Virus record (IMG/VR): IMGVR_UViG_3300020467_000008
Span: 1 to 44,549 of that record
Origin: a virus
Length of the DNA stretch: 44,549 nucleotides
Reading direction: 5' to 3' (one strand)
Part shown: positions 1-8,268 of the stretch, piece by piece
How the letters are laid out: every line of letters begins with the position of its first letter
Numbering within the stretch: position 1 is the stretch's first letter
Notes under the pieces: model-generated
Database searches by the model: none
Told to the model about the DNA's origin: nothing
Seen by the model: only the letters and a program-made list of their open reading frames with translations
Program-made: the position numbers and the translations under genes

Positions 1-426
1 AAACTAACTGCAGCAATGCAGCCTGAGTTTGAGGATGAGGAAGCAATTGATCCATTCGATTTCTGGCAAGGTGCTAACTTCAAGTTGAAGGCAAAGAACG
101 TTGCTGGTTATCGTAACTATGACTCTTCAGAGTTTGCTGCTGTAAGTCCTCTTCTTAAAGATGATGATAAACTAGAAGCAATTTGGGAGAAAGAATATTC
201 TCTAGAAGAGCATGTAGCTGCTGATCAGTTCAAGTCTTATGATGAACTTAAGACTCGTCTTGGTTATGTTCTTGGTAACAAGCAAGTTCGTAACGATGCT
301 GAAACTGTAGAGCAAGAGTTTGAAGAGGTTAAAGCATCTTCTCCTACTGTTGCAGAACCTACACCTTCAGCAACTGAAGATGATGACGAAACGTTATCGT
401 ACTTTGCTAAACTCGCTGCTGAGTAA
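1..426 (+). CDS. gp32: Single-stranded DNA-binding protein gp32, C-terminal part
   Basis: This is the 3' end of a gene that begins before the window; the frame is open from base 1 (KLTAAMQPEF...), so the ATG at 16 is internal. The segment DPFDFWQGANFKLKAK followed by VAGYRNYDSSEF matches the distal part of the T4 gp32 core, the OB-fold protein that coats ssDNA in replication, recombination and repair. The last ~35 residues are rich in Asp, Glu, Thr, Ser and Pro and end DDDETLSYFAKLAAE. That is the acidic tail which in T4 gp32 recruits other replication proteins. A strong terminator follows directly. Family assignment is confident; the N-terminus and zinc region are not visible. Confidence 0.9.
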   Translation, partial: KLTAAMQPEFEDEEAIDPFDFWQGANFKLKAKNVAGYRNYDSSEFAAVSPLLKDDDKLEAIWEKEYSLEEHVAADQFKSYDELKTRLGYVLGNKQVRNDAETVEQEFEEVKASSPTVAEPTPSATEDDDETLSYFAKLAAE

Positions 427-432
427 CACGAG

Positions 433-459
433 AAAGGGGTTCTAACGAACCCCTTTTTT
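433..459. terminator. Intrinsic terminator between convergent genes
   Basis: A perfect stem GGGGTTC (436-442) / GAACCCC (447-453) with loop TAAC is extended by AAA/TTT pairs and followed by six T on the plus strand. It sits just after gp32 and next to the 3' end of the minus-strand gp53 gene. The A-run at 433-435 gives only a weak U-tract in the other direction, so it mainly serves gp32 and may block read-through from the left-going genes. Confidence 0.88.
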
Positions 460-1282
460 AGTCTACTATACTAATGTTCTGAGAACCTATTAGTGAAGAA
501 TGTATATATTGGGAATTTCTATCATATTGCATTATTTCACGTAAATTACTTAAGAATAGTTGTAAATATCCTTCACGTAAAACATCTATAGATCTTTTCT
601 TTTCATTTTCAAGAATTTCATAACTTAAATTTGATACTGGATATCCTAAACTATTTGATATTGATGCAGGTCCTGTACTATATTCTCCAATTTCATCTCC
701 ATTATTATCTTTCTCAGAATTAAAAGTTGTTATTTCCCCTGCTGTTGCATTAACCATACCTATTTCATCTTGAGTTAATGTTTCATTACCAGAATCTTTT
801 ATAAGTGTCCATTGGATTTGTGCTGAAGAATTATTAGATCTTTTACCTGGACCATCTATTTTAAATTTATCATCTACCATAGATCCTTCAGGCATAACTA
901 GATTTTGATTTTCATCCCTAATTTCATATGTTTCATAATGATGTGCTGCATTAAGATTTGCTTCAGAACCATATTTTTCTAGAGCATAGTCATAAAGATC
1001 ATTGTCTGTTAATGGCCATTGATTTCTAATATTTGTAATACCAGCAGTTAATATCACAACATAATCTAAAGTTGGATCTCCATACATTGCTTCTGCAATT
1101 GTATCTGGTCTATCACCATCTCCTATTTGAAATTTATTAAACAATGTGGCATTGGTTGATAACCAATCCATCATTTTAGTTTTTCTAAAAATATTTTTAA
1201 CAAATATATAATCTCCAGAAGAATTTGTATGTGATAGTGGAGATTTATATGCTACGTTTGGTAGTTCTCTAAAGTATCCCAT
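458..1282 (-). CDS. gp53: Baseplate wedge protein gp53-like
   Basis: 274 residues. The N-terminal half carries the gp53 signature: a short N-terminus, IFVKNIFRKTKMMDWL, then GDRPDTIAEAMYGDPTLDYVVILTAGI and a Trp-Pro-Leu turn (NQWPLTDNDLYDY). This is the region that in T4 gp53 links neighbouring baseplate wedges (family knowledge). The C-terminal ~150 residues look like an added beta-rich domain ending in a helical segment. The start codon shares a base with the gp48 stop (TAATG), so the two are translationally coupled within a minus-strand baseplate unit. The stop lies at the edge of the gp32 terminator. Assignment rests on motif recognition; the added C-terminal part is of unknown role. Confidence 0.82.
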   Translation of the reverse strand: MGYFRELPNVAYKSPLSHTNSSGDYIFVKNIFRKTKMMDWLSTNATLFNKFQIGDGDRPDTIAEAMYGDPTLDYVVILTAGITNIRNQWPLTDNDLYDYALEKYGSEANLNAAHHYETYEIRDENQNLVMPEGSMVDDKFKIDGPGKRSNNSSAQIQWTLIKDSGNETLTQDEIGMVNATAGEITTFNSEKDNNGDEIGEYSTGPASISNSLGYPVSNLSYEILENEKKRSIDVLREGYLQLFLSNLREIMQYDRNSQYIHSSLIGSQNISIVD

Positions 1283-2496
1283 TAGTATCCTACTCCTCCG
1301 TTAACTTTGTCATAATCTTCTGCGTAAATTGGATTTAATTCCTTGAATACTAATGACATTTGTAAACTAACTGGTTTTCCATCAGCATATGAAGCATAAG
1401 TACCTGCTCCAGTATAGTTAACAGACATACTTGTTAAAACTGTAGGTTTAAATCTATTTAAGAATGGATGTATTTGCGTACCTCTTCTATATTCTAATAT
1501 AAATGCATCTGGTGCCTTTATAAGCCATCCACCAGAAGCACCTCCAGGTCCACTTGTTCTTTTTGGTGCCATAGATTGTTTTAATTTTCTGATTATTTGT
1601 CTAACAAGATCTGCTTCTCCAGAACTTCTAGGAGTAAATGATATATTAAAAGGAAATTGTCTTATATTCACACCTTCAAATAATAATTCTTTATTTGAAT
1701 TTAAAATTTGACCAGTTGTTCTTGATATAACTGATCGTGGACTCACATTTCCACCAAAAGTATTAACTGCTGCACCAGCAATTCCTCCTGATACGGCATT
1801 TGCAACATCTTCATTTAATCCAAGTTTTTTTGCTCCATCCTTTGATAAAACATTTTCTTGAACAAATTGAGTTACATCTTGAAGCCCTTGACCAGGTTGT
1901 TCTACCATATTTTTTGCAAATGTTAATCCTGCTAGTTGGAATAAATTCATAGAATTTTCTCCCCAAGTAACAGAATTACTATCATTTATTTGTTGAGGTA
2001 TTGGTAGTTCAATATAATATTTTATTTTTTGGTTTTTTCCTTCCTCCCCCCAAGATGTGCCAGCGTCTCTTGCAAATCTATCACTAGCATCTGTTCCCAT
2101 CTCCCATTTTAGATTCCTTTTTGGTATAGATGCTTTTTCTAATACTTTCTTTCCACCCATACCTAAAAATCCACCTTCTGTTTTATATACAGCATCTGAT
2201 CCAGCACCACCAGGATCAAATATCATTTCATCTTTTGCACCACCACTACCTTTTCCTGGTGGTAGATATTCTATTGCTTTTATTAGTAATGAATCTCTAT
2301 CAAAAGTCGCCTTATTAGACTCACCCATTGGGTACATAAGATAAGATGATTCTGAATTACCATTATCTTTATCTTTTTTAGCACCATCTTTTGTGGTCTG
2401 TTTGGTAGATCCTAAAAGTTTCTTCTTATCAACACCACTCTTTATTTGTAGTTCTCTATTCTCTTGCGGATCTACCCGCCAGGTTCCCATTGCCAT
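1282..2496 (-). CDS. gp48: Baseplate tail-tube cap protein gp48-like
   Basis: 404 residues, somewhat longer than T4 gp48 (about 364). The C-terminal third shows the family pattern: VRQIIRKLKQSMAPKR, then WLIKAPDAFILEYRRG, HPFLNRFKPTVLTSMSVNY, TYASYADGKPVSLQMSL and VFKELNPIYAEDY. In T4, gp48 sits on the central hub and with gp54 starts tail-tube polymerisation. The N-terminal ~70 residues are polar and low in complexity (DGAKKDKDNGNSE) and are probably flexible. A minus-strand late box CTAAATAG lies 27-34 bases upstream, inside the end of the preceding gene. A second in-frame ATG two codons downstream could also be the start. Confidence 0.85.
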   Translation of the reverse strand: MAMGTWRVDPQENRELQIKSGVDKKKLLGSTKQTTKDGAKKDKDNGNSESSYLMYPMGESNKATFDRDSLLIKAIEYLPPGKGSGGAKDEMIFDPGGAGSDAVYKTEGGFLGMGGKKVLEKASIPKRNLKWEMGTDASDRFARDAGTSWGEEGKNQKIKYYIELPIPQQINDSNSVTWGENSMNLFQLAGLTFAKNMVEQPGQGLQDVTQFVQENVLSKDGAKKLGLNEDVANAVSGGIAGAAVNTFGGNVSPRSVISRTTGQILNSNKELLFEGVNIRQFPFNISFTPRSSGEADLVRQIIRKLKQSMAPKRTSGPGGASGGWLIKAPDAFILEYRRGTQIHPFLNRFKPTVLTSMSVNYTGAGTYASYADGKPVSLQMSLVFKELNPIYAEDYDKVNGGVGY

Positions 2497-2518
2497 TATC
2501 GACCTTTTATATGGATTA

Positions 2519-2917
2519 TCAACTATTTAGACGAAATCTAGCGAAAGGAATTGTCCTTAGTGACCTTAGTTCTAAAGAACTCACTTTATATAACCCACCT
2601 ATAATTTCATTCCAAGTATATTGTCTGACTTCACCCCAATGATAGTTTAAACCACGAAATCCCCATTCAAATACATCAAATACAGCAACTAGTGGATGTT
2701 GATCATATTGTATGTTTGGTGTTTTTGGTTTATAGATGAATACATAATAGTTTCCTACTTCAGGAACTTTACCACCTTCAGTTAATACATCTAATACTTC
2801 AGTTGCTAAATCATCAGGATTTTCTGTTCCATATAATCCATCTAAAACTGGTGTAATTCTATTTTGTGCTGCTAATTTTCTTTTTTGACTTTGTAGAAAA
2901 GTTTCTCTTTGTGCCAT
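2519..2917 (-). CDS. Conserved T4-like phage protein of unknown function
   Basis: 132 residues. The N-terminus is basic and helical (TFLQSQKRKLAAQNR). The middle contains NYYVFIYKPKTP, then YDQHPLVAVFDVFEWGFRGLNYHWGEVRQYTW, whose Tyr-Asp-x-His-Pro-Leu followed by Gly-Phe-x-Gly-x-Asn pattern recurs in small T4-like marine phage proteins as far as I recall. Its place between gp48 and gp4, with a TAATG overlap to gp4, suggests a structural or assembly role in tail or head completion. I cannot assign a T4 gene number. The last codons contain the late promoter of gp48. Confidence 0.7.
   Translation of the reverse strand: MAQRETFLQSQKRKLAAQNRITPVLDGLYGTENPDDLATEVLDVLTEGGKVPEVGNYYVFIYKPKTPNIQYDQHPLVAVFDVFEWGFRGLNYHWGEVRQYTWNEIIGGLYKVSSLELRSLRTIPFARFRLNS
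2523..2530 (-). promoter_or_regulatory. Late promoter box for gp48-gp53
   Basis: CTAAATAG on the minus strand, 27 bases before the gp48 ATG and overlapping the last codons of the upstream gene. It is the same octamer as at 3352, 20141 and 30309. Confidence 0.55.
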
Positions 2918-3351
2918 TATTTTATACCTAATTCTTTTTCAGTAACCACTTTAAATTCCCATTGTCTATCAGCACACCATTCTCTTGCTTCTTTCCACTT
3001 TGCTTGATTTCTAGCATATTCAAACGCTTCACGAATATATCCTTTAGTTTGTCTTTTTGGTTTTTTGGGTGGAGCACATTGTTTTAGGGGTTTAACTTCT
3101 ATAATATATCTTTTTATTAAACCATTACTTTCTTTCACTTTCATATAGAAGTCTGGAAAGTATCGATGTGGTTTTCCATCAGGACCACGATATGGAATAG
3201 CAATTTCTTCACTTGCCCATTCTAATACATTAACATTTGAATCGCAGTAAATCATAAATTTTCTTTCCCATAATGATCTAAAGGTTATTTCTGTTGGGTC
3301 ACCTTTATACTTTCGTGGATGAGATGGTCGATATTTTCCTTTATAAGCCAT
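2917..3351 (-). CDS. gp4: Head completion protein gp4-like (nuclease fold)
   Basis: 144 residues, close to T4 gp4 in length. The N-terminus YKGKYRPSHPRKYKGDPTEI, then FRSLWERKFMIYCDSN and VLEWASEEIAIPYRGPDGKPHRYFPDFYMK, is the characteristic gp4 pattern. E(47-48), D(66) and the later E-x-K (IIEVKPLK) form a PD-(D/E)XK-like constellation. In T4, gp4 acts with gp50/gp65 in finishing the DNA-filled head before tail joining. Basic segments (APPKKPKRQTKG) fit DNA contact. The gene is the first of the minus-strand unit and is preceded by its own late box (3376-3383, minus). Confidence 0.88.
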   Translation of the reverse strand: MAYKGKYRPSHPRKYKGDPTEITFRSLWERKFMIYCDSNVNVLEWASEEIAIPYRGPDGKPHRYFPDFYMKVKESNGLIKRYIIEVKPLKQCAPPKKPKRQTKGYIREAFEYARNQAKWKEAREWCADRQWEFKVVTEKELGIK

Positions 3352-3383
3352 CTAAATAGAAATGATATAGTAAAACTATTTAG
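3352..3383. promoter_or_regulatory. Divergent pair of late promoters in an inverted repeat
   Basis: CTAAATAG at 3352-3359 (plus) and its exact inverse CTATTTAG at 3376-3383 (CTAAATAG on minus) form an 8-base inverted repeat with a 16-base spacer. The plus copy is 25 bases upstream of the gp54-like GTG start. The minus copy is the only late-type box ahead of gp4. The same octamer appears before other transcription units here and resembles the T4 late -10 box TATAAATA. Each promoter fires across the other, so the two directions may compete. Confidence 0.65.
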
Positions 3384-3384
3384 A

Positions 3385-4245
3385 GTGACACGCCCAATAC
3401 CAAAGAAAATATCCCAGATATTACCAACATTCCAAAATGTTGCTCAAACTTCCAATTATTATGTTCAGTTTGCTCTTCCACCAGGAGCAGGTGGTGGTGA
3501 AGATCTAAGATCTCATCTTCAACGTAAAGGAGTTGATATGAGATTTCATAGTGAAACTATCGGGTTATTATGTTCTTCTGCATCATTACCAGGAAGTTCT
3601 CATGCAACTGTGAATGCTGTTGGAGAATATCAGGGTATGGTTGAAAAAATGGCACATACAAAAAATTATACTGTAATTGATCTTGAATTTTATGTTGATA
3701 ATGATTATAAATCCCTTAAGTTTTTAGAGCATTGGATGGAATATATTAGTGATGGTGGAACTTCAGATCCATTAAATGATACTAATTATCATATTAGAAT
3801 GAGGTATCCTGAAGATTATAAATCAAATCAAACTAAAATAATAAAATTTGAAAAGAATTATAGACAGTATGTTGAATATACATTTAAAGGATTATTCCCT
3901 TTAAGTTTAAATTCCACTCAAGTAACTTATCAAAATTCTCAAGTATTAAAAGCATCTGCAACTTTTAGTTATGATAGACACGTTGCAGGTGGAACTTCAT
4001 CAGCACAGAGAAATAGGGGAGTTCATCTTAATAATAAAGCATCTGACAAATCTAATGCTTACAATCTTGATCCAAAAGATCTTGGTACTCTTACTACTAA
4101 GCAGGCTTTTCTTAGTGATGTTTCTATTCTTAATAGTGGAGCGAATCAAGATATAGCAAAAGCATTATCAAAGACTAATTATTTTAAGGATCCAGGACCC
4201 TCACAATTTTCTTGGAAAACTATAAGTGAAGGTAGGGCATTATAA
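3385..4245 (+). CDS. gp54: Tail-tube initiator, gp54-like baseplate protein
   Basis: I take the GTG at 3385 (VTRPIPKKISQILPTF) as start because upstream codons lie over gp4 and its promoter; this gives 286 residues. The body has the tail-tube fold pattern seen in gp54 and gp19: SETIGLLCSSASLPGSS, TVIDLEFYVDNDYKSLKFLEHWMEYI, YHIRMRYPEDYKSNQTKIIKFE, YTFKGLFPLSLNSTQVTY, and ATFSYDRH. In T4, gp54 binds gp48 and seeds tube polymerisation. Having gp48 and this gene on opposite sides of gp4 is consistent with that pairing. A gp19-like tube paralogue is the alternative; the baseplate neighbourhood favours gp54. Confidence 0.75.
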   Translation: MTRPIPKKISQILPTFQNVAQTSNYYVQFALPPGAGGGEDLRSHLQRKGVDMRFHSETIGLLCSSASLPGSSHATVNAVGEYQGMVEKMAHTKNYTVIDLEFYVDNDYKSLKFLEHWMEYISDGGTSDPLNDTNYHIRMRYPEDYKSNQTKIIKFEKNYRQYVEYTFKGLFPLSLNSTQVTYQNSQVLKASATFSYDRHVAGGTSSAQRNRGVHLNNKASDKSNAYNLDPKDLGTLTTKQAFLSDVSILNSGANQDIAKALSKTNYFKDPGPSQFSWKTISEGRAL

Positions 4246-4259
4246 CTTCAAATAACCCC

Positions 4260-4267
4260 TATAAATA
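4260..4267 (+). promoter_or_regulatory. Late promoter TATAAATA for the hub operon
   Basis: An exact match to the T4 late -10 consensus, 22 bases before the gp26-like ATG at 4290 and in the gap after the gp54-like gene. It probably drives the nearly gapless run from 4290 to 11636. Confidence 0.75.
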
Positions 4268-4289
4268 AAATTACTGAAATAAGCATATT

Positions 4290-5009
4290 ATGCCTTTACC
4301 AAAGATTGCAACACCATCTTATGAGTTGGTTATTCCTTCTACAAAAAAGAAAATTAAATTTAGACCTTTTTTAGTTAAGGAAGAAAAAATACTTATCTTG
4401 GCGATGGAAAGCGAAGATACTAAAATGATAGCAAATGCTGTGAAAGATGTAATTTCATCTTGTATTACAACAAGAGGAGTTAAAATTTCTGCATTATCTA
4501 CATTTGATATTGAATATCTATTCCTTAATATCAGAGGTAAATCTGTGGGAGAAGATGTTGAAGTTATGGTAACTTGTCCTGATGATGGCAAGACTCAAGT
4601 ACCAGCACTTATTAACTTAGATGATATTCAAATAAAGATTGATAAAAATCATTCTCAAGATATTAAGTTAGATGATACATTAACCTTAAGGATGAAGTAT
4701 CCATCATTAGATGAATTTATTAAAAATAATTTTGCTTCTGCAACAGAGATGAATGTTGATGATACTTTTGATTTGATTGCATCTTGTATTGAACAAGTTT
4801 ATTCTGAAGAAGAATCTTGGACTGCGGAAGATTGCACTAAGAAAGAATTGTCTCAATTTGTTGAACAATTAAGTTCTAAGCAATTTAAGGAAATTGAAAA
4901 TTTCTTTGAAACTATGCCTAAATTATCACATACAGTAAAGGTTATTAATCCTAATACTAAAAAGGAAAATGAAGTTGTATTGGAGGGATTACAGAGTTTT
5001 TTCGGATAA
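4290..5009 (+). CDS. gp26: Baseplate hub assembly protein gp26-like
   Basis: 239 residues. The N-terminus PLPKIATPSYELVIPSTKKK followed by FRPFLVKEEKILILAMES is diagnostic of the T4 gp26 baseplate family. TFDIEYLFLNIRGKSVGE and the Cys-containing VTCPDDGKT segment follow, as in that family, and the C-terminal half is helical. T4 gp26 is needed to build the central hub. The small gene that follows directly and the large tape-measure-like genes behind it mirror the usual order of tail chaperone, then small partner, then tape measure. Confidence 0.85.
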   Translation: MPLPKIATPSYELVIPSTKKKIKFRPFLVKEEKILILAMESEDTKMIANAVKDVISSCITTRGVKISALSTFDIEYLFLNIRGKSVGEDVEVMVTCPDDGKTQVPALINLDDIQIKIDKNHSQDIKLDDTLTLRMKYPSLDEFIKNNFASATEMNVDDTFDLIASCIEQVYSEEESWTAEDCTKKELSQFVEQLSSKQFKEIENFFETMPKLSHTVKVINPNTKKENEVVLEGLQSFFG

Positions 5010-5011
5010 GT

Positions 5012-5191
5012 ATGGCTCATGAAGATCTTGCGTCATACTACAAGATAAATTTTGCCTTAATGCAACACCATAAATATAGTTTAACAGAGCTTGAGAATAT
5101 GATTCCGTGGGAAAGGGAAATTTATCTTTCACTTTTACAAAATTACATTGAGGAAGAAAATTTAAAGGCACAACAATCAAACAATGGCTGA
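5012..5191 (+). CDS. Small hub-assembly partner (gp51-like candidate)
   Basis: A 59-residue gene starting MAHEDLASYYKINFALMQHH, two bases after the gp26-like stop, and overlapping the next gene by 8 bases. The core SLTELENMIPWEREIYLSLL is a short helix-turn-helix pattern (Pro-Trp-Glu-Arg-Glu) typical of small proteins encoded between a tail chaperone and the tape measure, including gp51-type hub assembly proteins. The role is inferred from that motif and from position. The protein is too short for certainty, but codon use and tight spacing support a real gene. Confidence 0.68.
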   Translation: MAHEDLASYYKINFALMQHHKYSLTELENMIPWEREIYLSLLQNYIEEENLKAQQSNNG

Positions 5192-6761
5192 AATAGCATC
5201 ACCAATATCAGGAGGAATTAGTGCCGTTAGGAATACGGTATCTTCTAGTGTCTTTGCGGGACGACCTACTCCCCCAACAACTGAACCAGATACAATAACA
5301 ACGAATTTAATATCTCAAAATTCCTTAACATTAAGCACTGTATCGCAACAGTTATCTTCTATTAGTGAGAATGTAGGTAGATTAAATTTTTCATTATCTG
5401 TAATTAAATCTAATTTAGAAATTGCTGATAGGATAGAGCAGCAAAGAGAAGCAGCGAAGCAAGCAAGAGATAGACAATTAGCAGAACAAGGATTAAGAGA
5501 AGGAAAGGAAAGTCAGATAGAAGCAAAGATACAAAATGCTTTACTTTCTCCAGCTAAAAGAATAGCAGCAAAGGCACGGGGAATATTAGGTAGATTATCT
5601 AATTTCCTCTTTATAATGGTTGGTGGATGGTTGAGTAATAAGATTGTTCGGATGCTCATAGCGAGATCTGATGGTAATATTACTCTATTCAAAAAGATAA
5701 GAAATGATACTATAAAAGGATTATTAATAGTAGGTGGTGCTCTTATTGCTACTAAATTAGCATTTGGTAGATTAGTTCAGAGTGTAGGACTTTTAGGTGG
5801 TAATGTTTTTAGGGCAGTTGCTAGTAATTTAATATTGGCACCAGTTAAAGCTTTAGTTAATGTTTTAAAGCAGGGTTTTAAGAGAGTTCTTGGTAGAGGT
5901 GTTACTAATGCTGCTGCTCAAAATGTTACGAGAACTGTAGCACAGCAAAGTGGAAATAAAGTTACTCAAGCAATTGGAGGGAAAACAGGATCTAGGGTAA
6001 CTGGTGGTGTTTTGGGTGGTGGAATTTCATATATGTTTGATGCGTCTGAGGAAAGAGAAAATGCAGCTCTAGCAAATATTATGGCTACTGGTGTATCTAT
6101 AATAGTTGATAGGCGTATGGGTCCTAAAGTTAGTCTTATTAAAAGAATATTATCAGATATTTTAGTATTTTCAACTACTCGTGGTTTACTTATTGGAGAA
6201 CCTAAGAGTAAAGGTTCTAATATTAGTGGTGAGAATACTAATCAATCTACTGATGAAAATATATCTTCTGAAGTTGGTGATGGAAATATTATGCCAGCAA
6301 TGATGACTCCAATAACAGAAGAAGATCTTATCAGGGAAAGAGAATTAGCAAATGAAACAAATAAACCACAAGGGTTTATGAGAGGTCTTGCTGGATTTGG
6401 TGATTTTCTAACTGGTGGATTAACTGATTTTGATAAGAGAGGAGATTCTACAGGACAAAGAATTGTTAAAGGAACTGCTGATTTTGTTACTGGTGATGCA
6501 TTTGATTTTGATAAGAAAGGTGGTTTATTTGAAGGTAAGAAAAGAGAAGTTAATGTTGCGGAAAATATATCTTCTTTGGAAGAACCATCACCAAATATAA
6601 TTACAAGTAATCAACAAATTGGTGGTGGGAATGATGGTGGTGGTGCTTCTGCTAGTCCACCTCCTAGATCTCAAGGAAATACTCTTCCCTTTATAATGTC
6701 TAAAAATCTTGACAATCCAACTGTTTTAGCATCAAAATTCTATGGAGTATCGTTAGCGTAA
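5184..6761 (+). CDS. Tape-measure-like tail protein 1
   Basis: 525 residues. Residues ~40-115 form a likely coiled coil (LSTVSQQLSSISENVGRLNF, then Glu/Gln/Arg-rich). Hydrophobic stretches follow around 130-160 (GILGRLSNFLFIMVGGWLSN) and 175-205, as expected for a tail-tube lumen protein that can contact membrane. The C-terminal third is Gly/Ser/Asp-rich with a repeated element (ADFVTGDAFDFDKKG, and earlier DFLTGGLTDFDKRG). It sits after gp26/gp51-like genes, where T4 hub and tape-measure genes are expected. Its architecture is echoed by the next gene. I assign it as a tape-measure or hub-associated protein by position and composition, without clear similarity to gp29. Confidence 0.6.
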   Translation: MAEIASPISGGISAVRNTVSSSVFAGRPTPPTTEPDTITTNLISQNSLTLSTVSQQLSSISENVGRLNFSLSVIKSNLEIADRIEQQREAAKQARDRQLAEQGLREGKESQIEAKIQNALLSPAKRIAAKARGILGRLSNFLFIMVGGWLSNKIVRMLIARSDGNITLFKKIRNDTIKGLLIVGGALIATKLAFGRLVQSVGLLGGNVFRAVASNLILAPVKALVNVLKQGFKRVLGRGVTNAAAQNVTRTVAQQSGNKVTQAIGGKTGSRVTGGVLGGGISYMFDASEERENAALANIMATGVSIIVDRRMGPKVSLIKRILSDILVFSTTRGLLIGEPKSKGSNISGENTNQSTDENISSEVGDGNIMPAMMTPITEEDLIRERELANETNKPQGFMRGLAGFGDFLTGGLTDFDKRGDSTGQRIVKGTADFVTGDAFDFDKKGGLFEGKKREVNVAENISSLEEPSPNIITSNQQIGGGNDGGGASASPPPRSQGNTLPFIMSKNLDNPTVLASKFYGVSLA

Positions 6762-6762
6762 T

Positions 6763-8268
6763 ATGTCAAATAAGCAAGCAGTTAGAAATTCTTTATTTAA
6801 ATCATCTCTTAGTATTAAGGGTATAAGGGAATCTGTTGGTAATTTTGGTAAAGGTTTACGTGATGCTGGAAAAAATGCGTCTGATATTGTTAAACAAACG
6901 GGTGAATCAAATCAGTTTAAGAGAACTCTTATAGGGAATGACAATAAGTTCTTCCGAAAGAGAAGAGAGGCTGTTAGAAGAAGACAAAGAGAAGATGAAA
7001 TTGAGTCAGCAACAGCAGGAGGAGTTATTAAAAAGCAGGGAAGTATACTTTCTACTAGTACTAAAGGATTTCTTGGTCGAATATTAGACTTCTTTGGAAT
7101 TATATTAATTGGATGGTTAATTAGAACTTTACCTTCAATAATTAGAGGTGTAACTCAATTAATTACAAATATTCAAAAAACAGTTTCAGTATTAACTAAT
7201 TTTATTGGTAATGTTAGAGATGTACTTCTTGGATTTGGTGAACAGTTAGGTGGAGTTTTAAGACAAATAACTGGACTTGAGATTGATAGTGAAGAAAAGA
7301 AATTAAGAGAAGAATTAGAAAAAACGGAGGTTGGATTTTTCAAATTAAATGAACAATTCTTAGGTGGATACAAAGAACTATCAGATCCAAAGACTTTTGG
7401 ATTGCCATCTTTTAATATTCGTGAAGGTGACAATCAATGGTGGGATGTTCTTGAGTTATTTCCAAATCCAGTAACTGAAGAAGAGCAACAAGAAGAACCT
7501 TCTACTGATGAGAAGAATGAAGTTGAAGAAGATGAATCAGAACAAAATAAACCTGAAGAAAATATTGAAGGAGTTGAAGTTGCACCAAAACCTGAAGATT
7601 TAGATAAAGGTCCAGATGTAAGAGGATTAGATGGTTCAGATACTTCTGGTGAAATAGATGCAGAACAAGATAAGGCTCTTGATCAGAGTGGATTCACTAT
7701 GCTTAATAAGGGTGGTGAAGTTAAAGGTGTAAGTGGAATTGATCAAATTCCAGCAAAATTAACTAAAGGTGAATTTGTTATTCAGAAAGAAATAGCAGAA
7801 AAGAATAAAGAATTTTTAAAAATGTTTAATAGTGGTAAATTATCTTCAATAAAAGAATCGCTAAATGAAGCAAAACAGGGTATTGATTTAGATTCTTTTA
7901 AGGATGCTATTTCTAATTTTAAATCAGATGAGATGATGTCTGGTATAAATGCTGCTATGGATCAGGTTGGTAAATTACCGTTTGATAAATTAAATGATTT
8001 TCCTATTGATGAATTTACTAAAGATATTGAATCTATAGGGGAGATTATTCGACCAAAAATTGATGAAGCGAAAACTAAATTGGAGAAAATAAACAGTGGT
8101 AAAAGAAAACCAAAAACAACAGTAATAATGATGAATAATACCATTAATCGTGGTGGATCTTCATCTCCACCTCAAATGACAACATCATCTAAAAAATCTA
8201 TACCCAGTTCTGGAAGTTCATTAAATATGGTAGAACTTGTACAATTATCAGAGTTATCTTTTACATAA
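6763..8268 (+). CDS. Tape-measure-like tail protein 2
   Basis: 501 residues, one base after the preceding stop. The N-terminus is strongly basic (FFRKRREAVRRRQREDE). A hydrophobic segment at ~105-135 (FLGRILDFFGIILIGWLIRT) closely resembles the one in the preceding protein. Residues ~235-300 are very acidic (EEEQQEEPSTDEKNEVEEDE). Residues ~315-342 carry MLNKGGEVKGVSGIDQIPAK then LTKGEFVIQKE. This Gly-Gly-x-Val...Asp-x-Ile-Pro-Ala-x-Leu-Thr-x-Gly-Glu-Phe-Val motif is common in phage tape-measure proteins. The two genes probably arose by duplication and may share the tape-measure role. Confidence 0.65.
   Translation: MSNKQAVRNSLFKSSLSIKGIRESVGNFGKGLRDAGKNASDIVKQTGESNQFKRTLIGNDNKFFRKRREAVRRRQREDEIESATAGGVIKKQGSILSTSTKGFLGRILDFFGIILIGWLIRTLPSIIRGVTQLITNIQKTVSVLTNFIGNVRDVLLGFGEQLGGVLRQITGLEIDSEEKKLREELEKTEVGFFKLNEQFLGGYKELSDPKTFGLPSFNIREGDNQWWDVLELFPNPVTEEEQQEEPSTDEKNEVEEDESEQNKPEENIEGVEVAPKPEDLDKGPDVRGLDGSDTSGEIDAEQDKALDQSGFTMLNKGGEVKGVSGIDQIPAKLTKGEFVIQKEIAEKNKEFLKMFNSGKLSSIKESLNEAKQGIDLDSFKDAISNFKSDEMMSGINAAMDQVGKLPFDKLNDFPIDEFTKDIESIGEIIRPKIDEAKTKLEKINSGKRKPKTTVIMMNNTINRGGSSSPPQMTTSSKKSIPSSGSSLNMVELVQLSELSFT

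Noticed and set aside
3319-3384. Upstream extension of the gp54-like gene
   Set aside because: It would read across the gp4 start and the late promoter; the GTG at 3385 begins the natural sequence.
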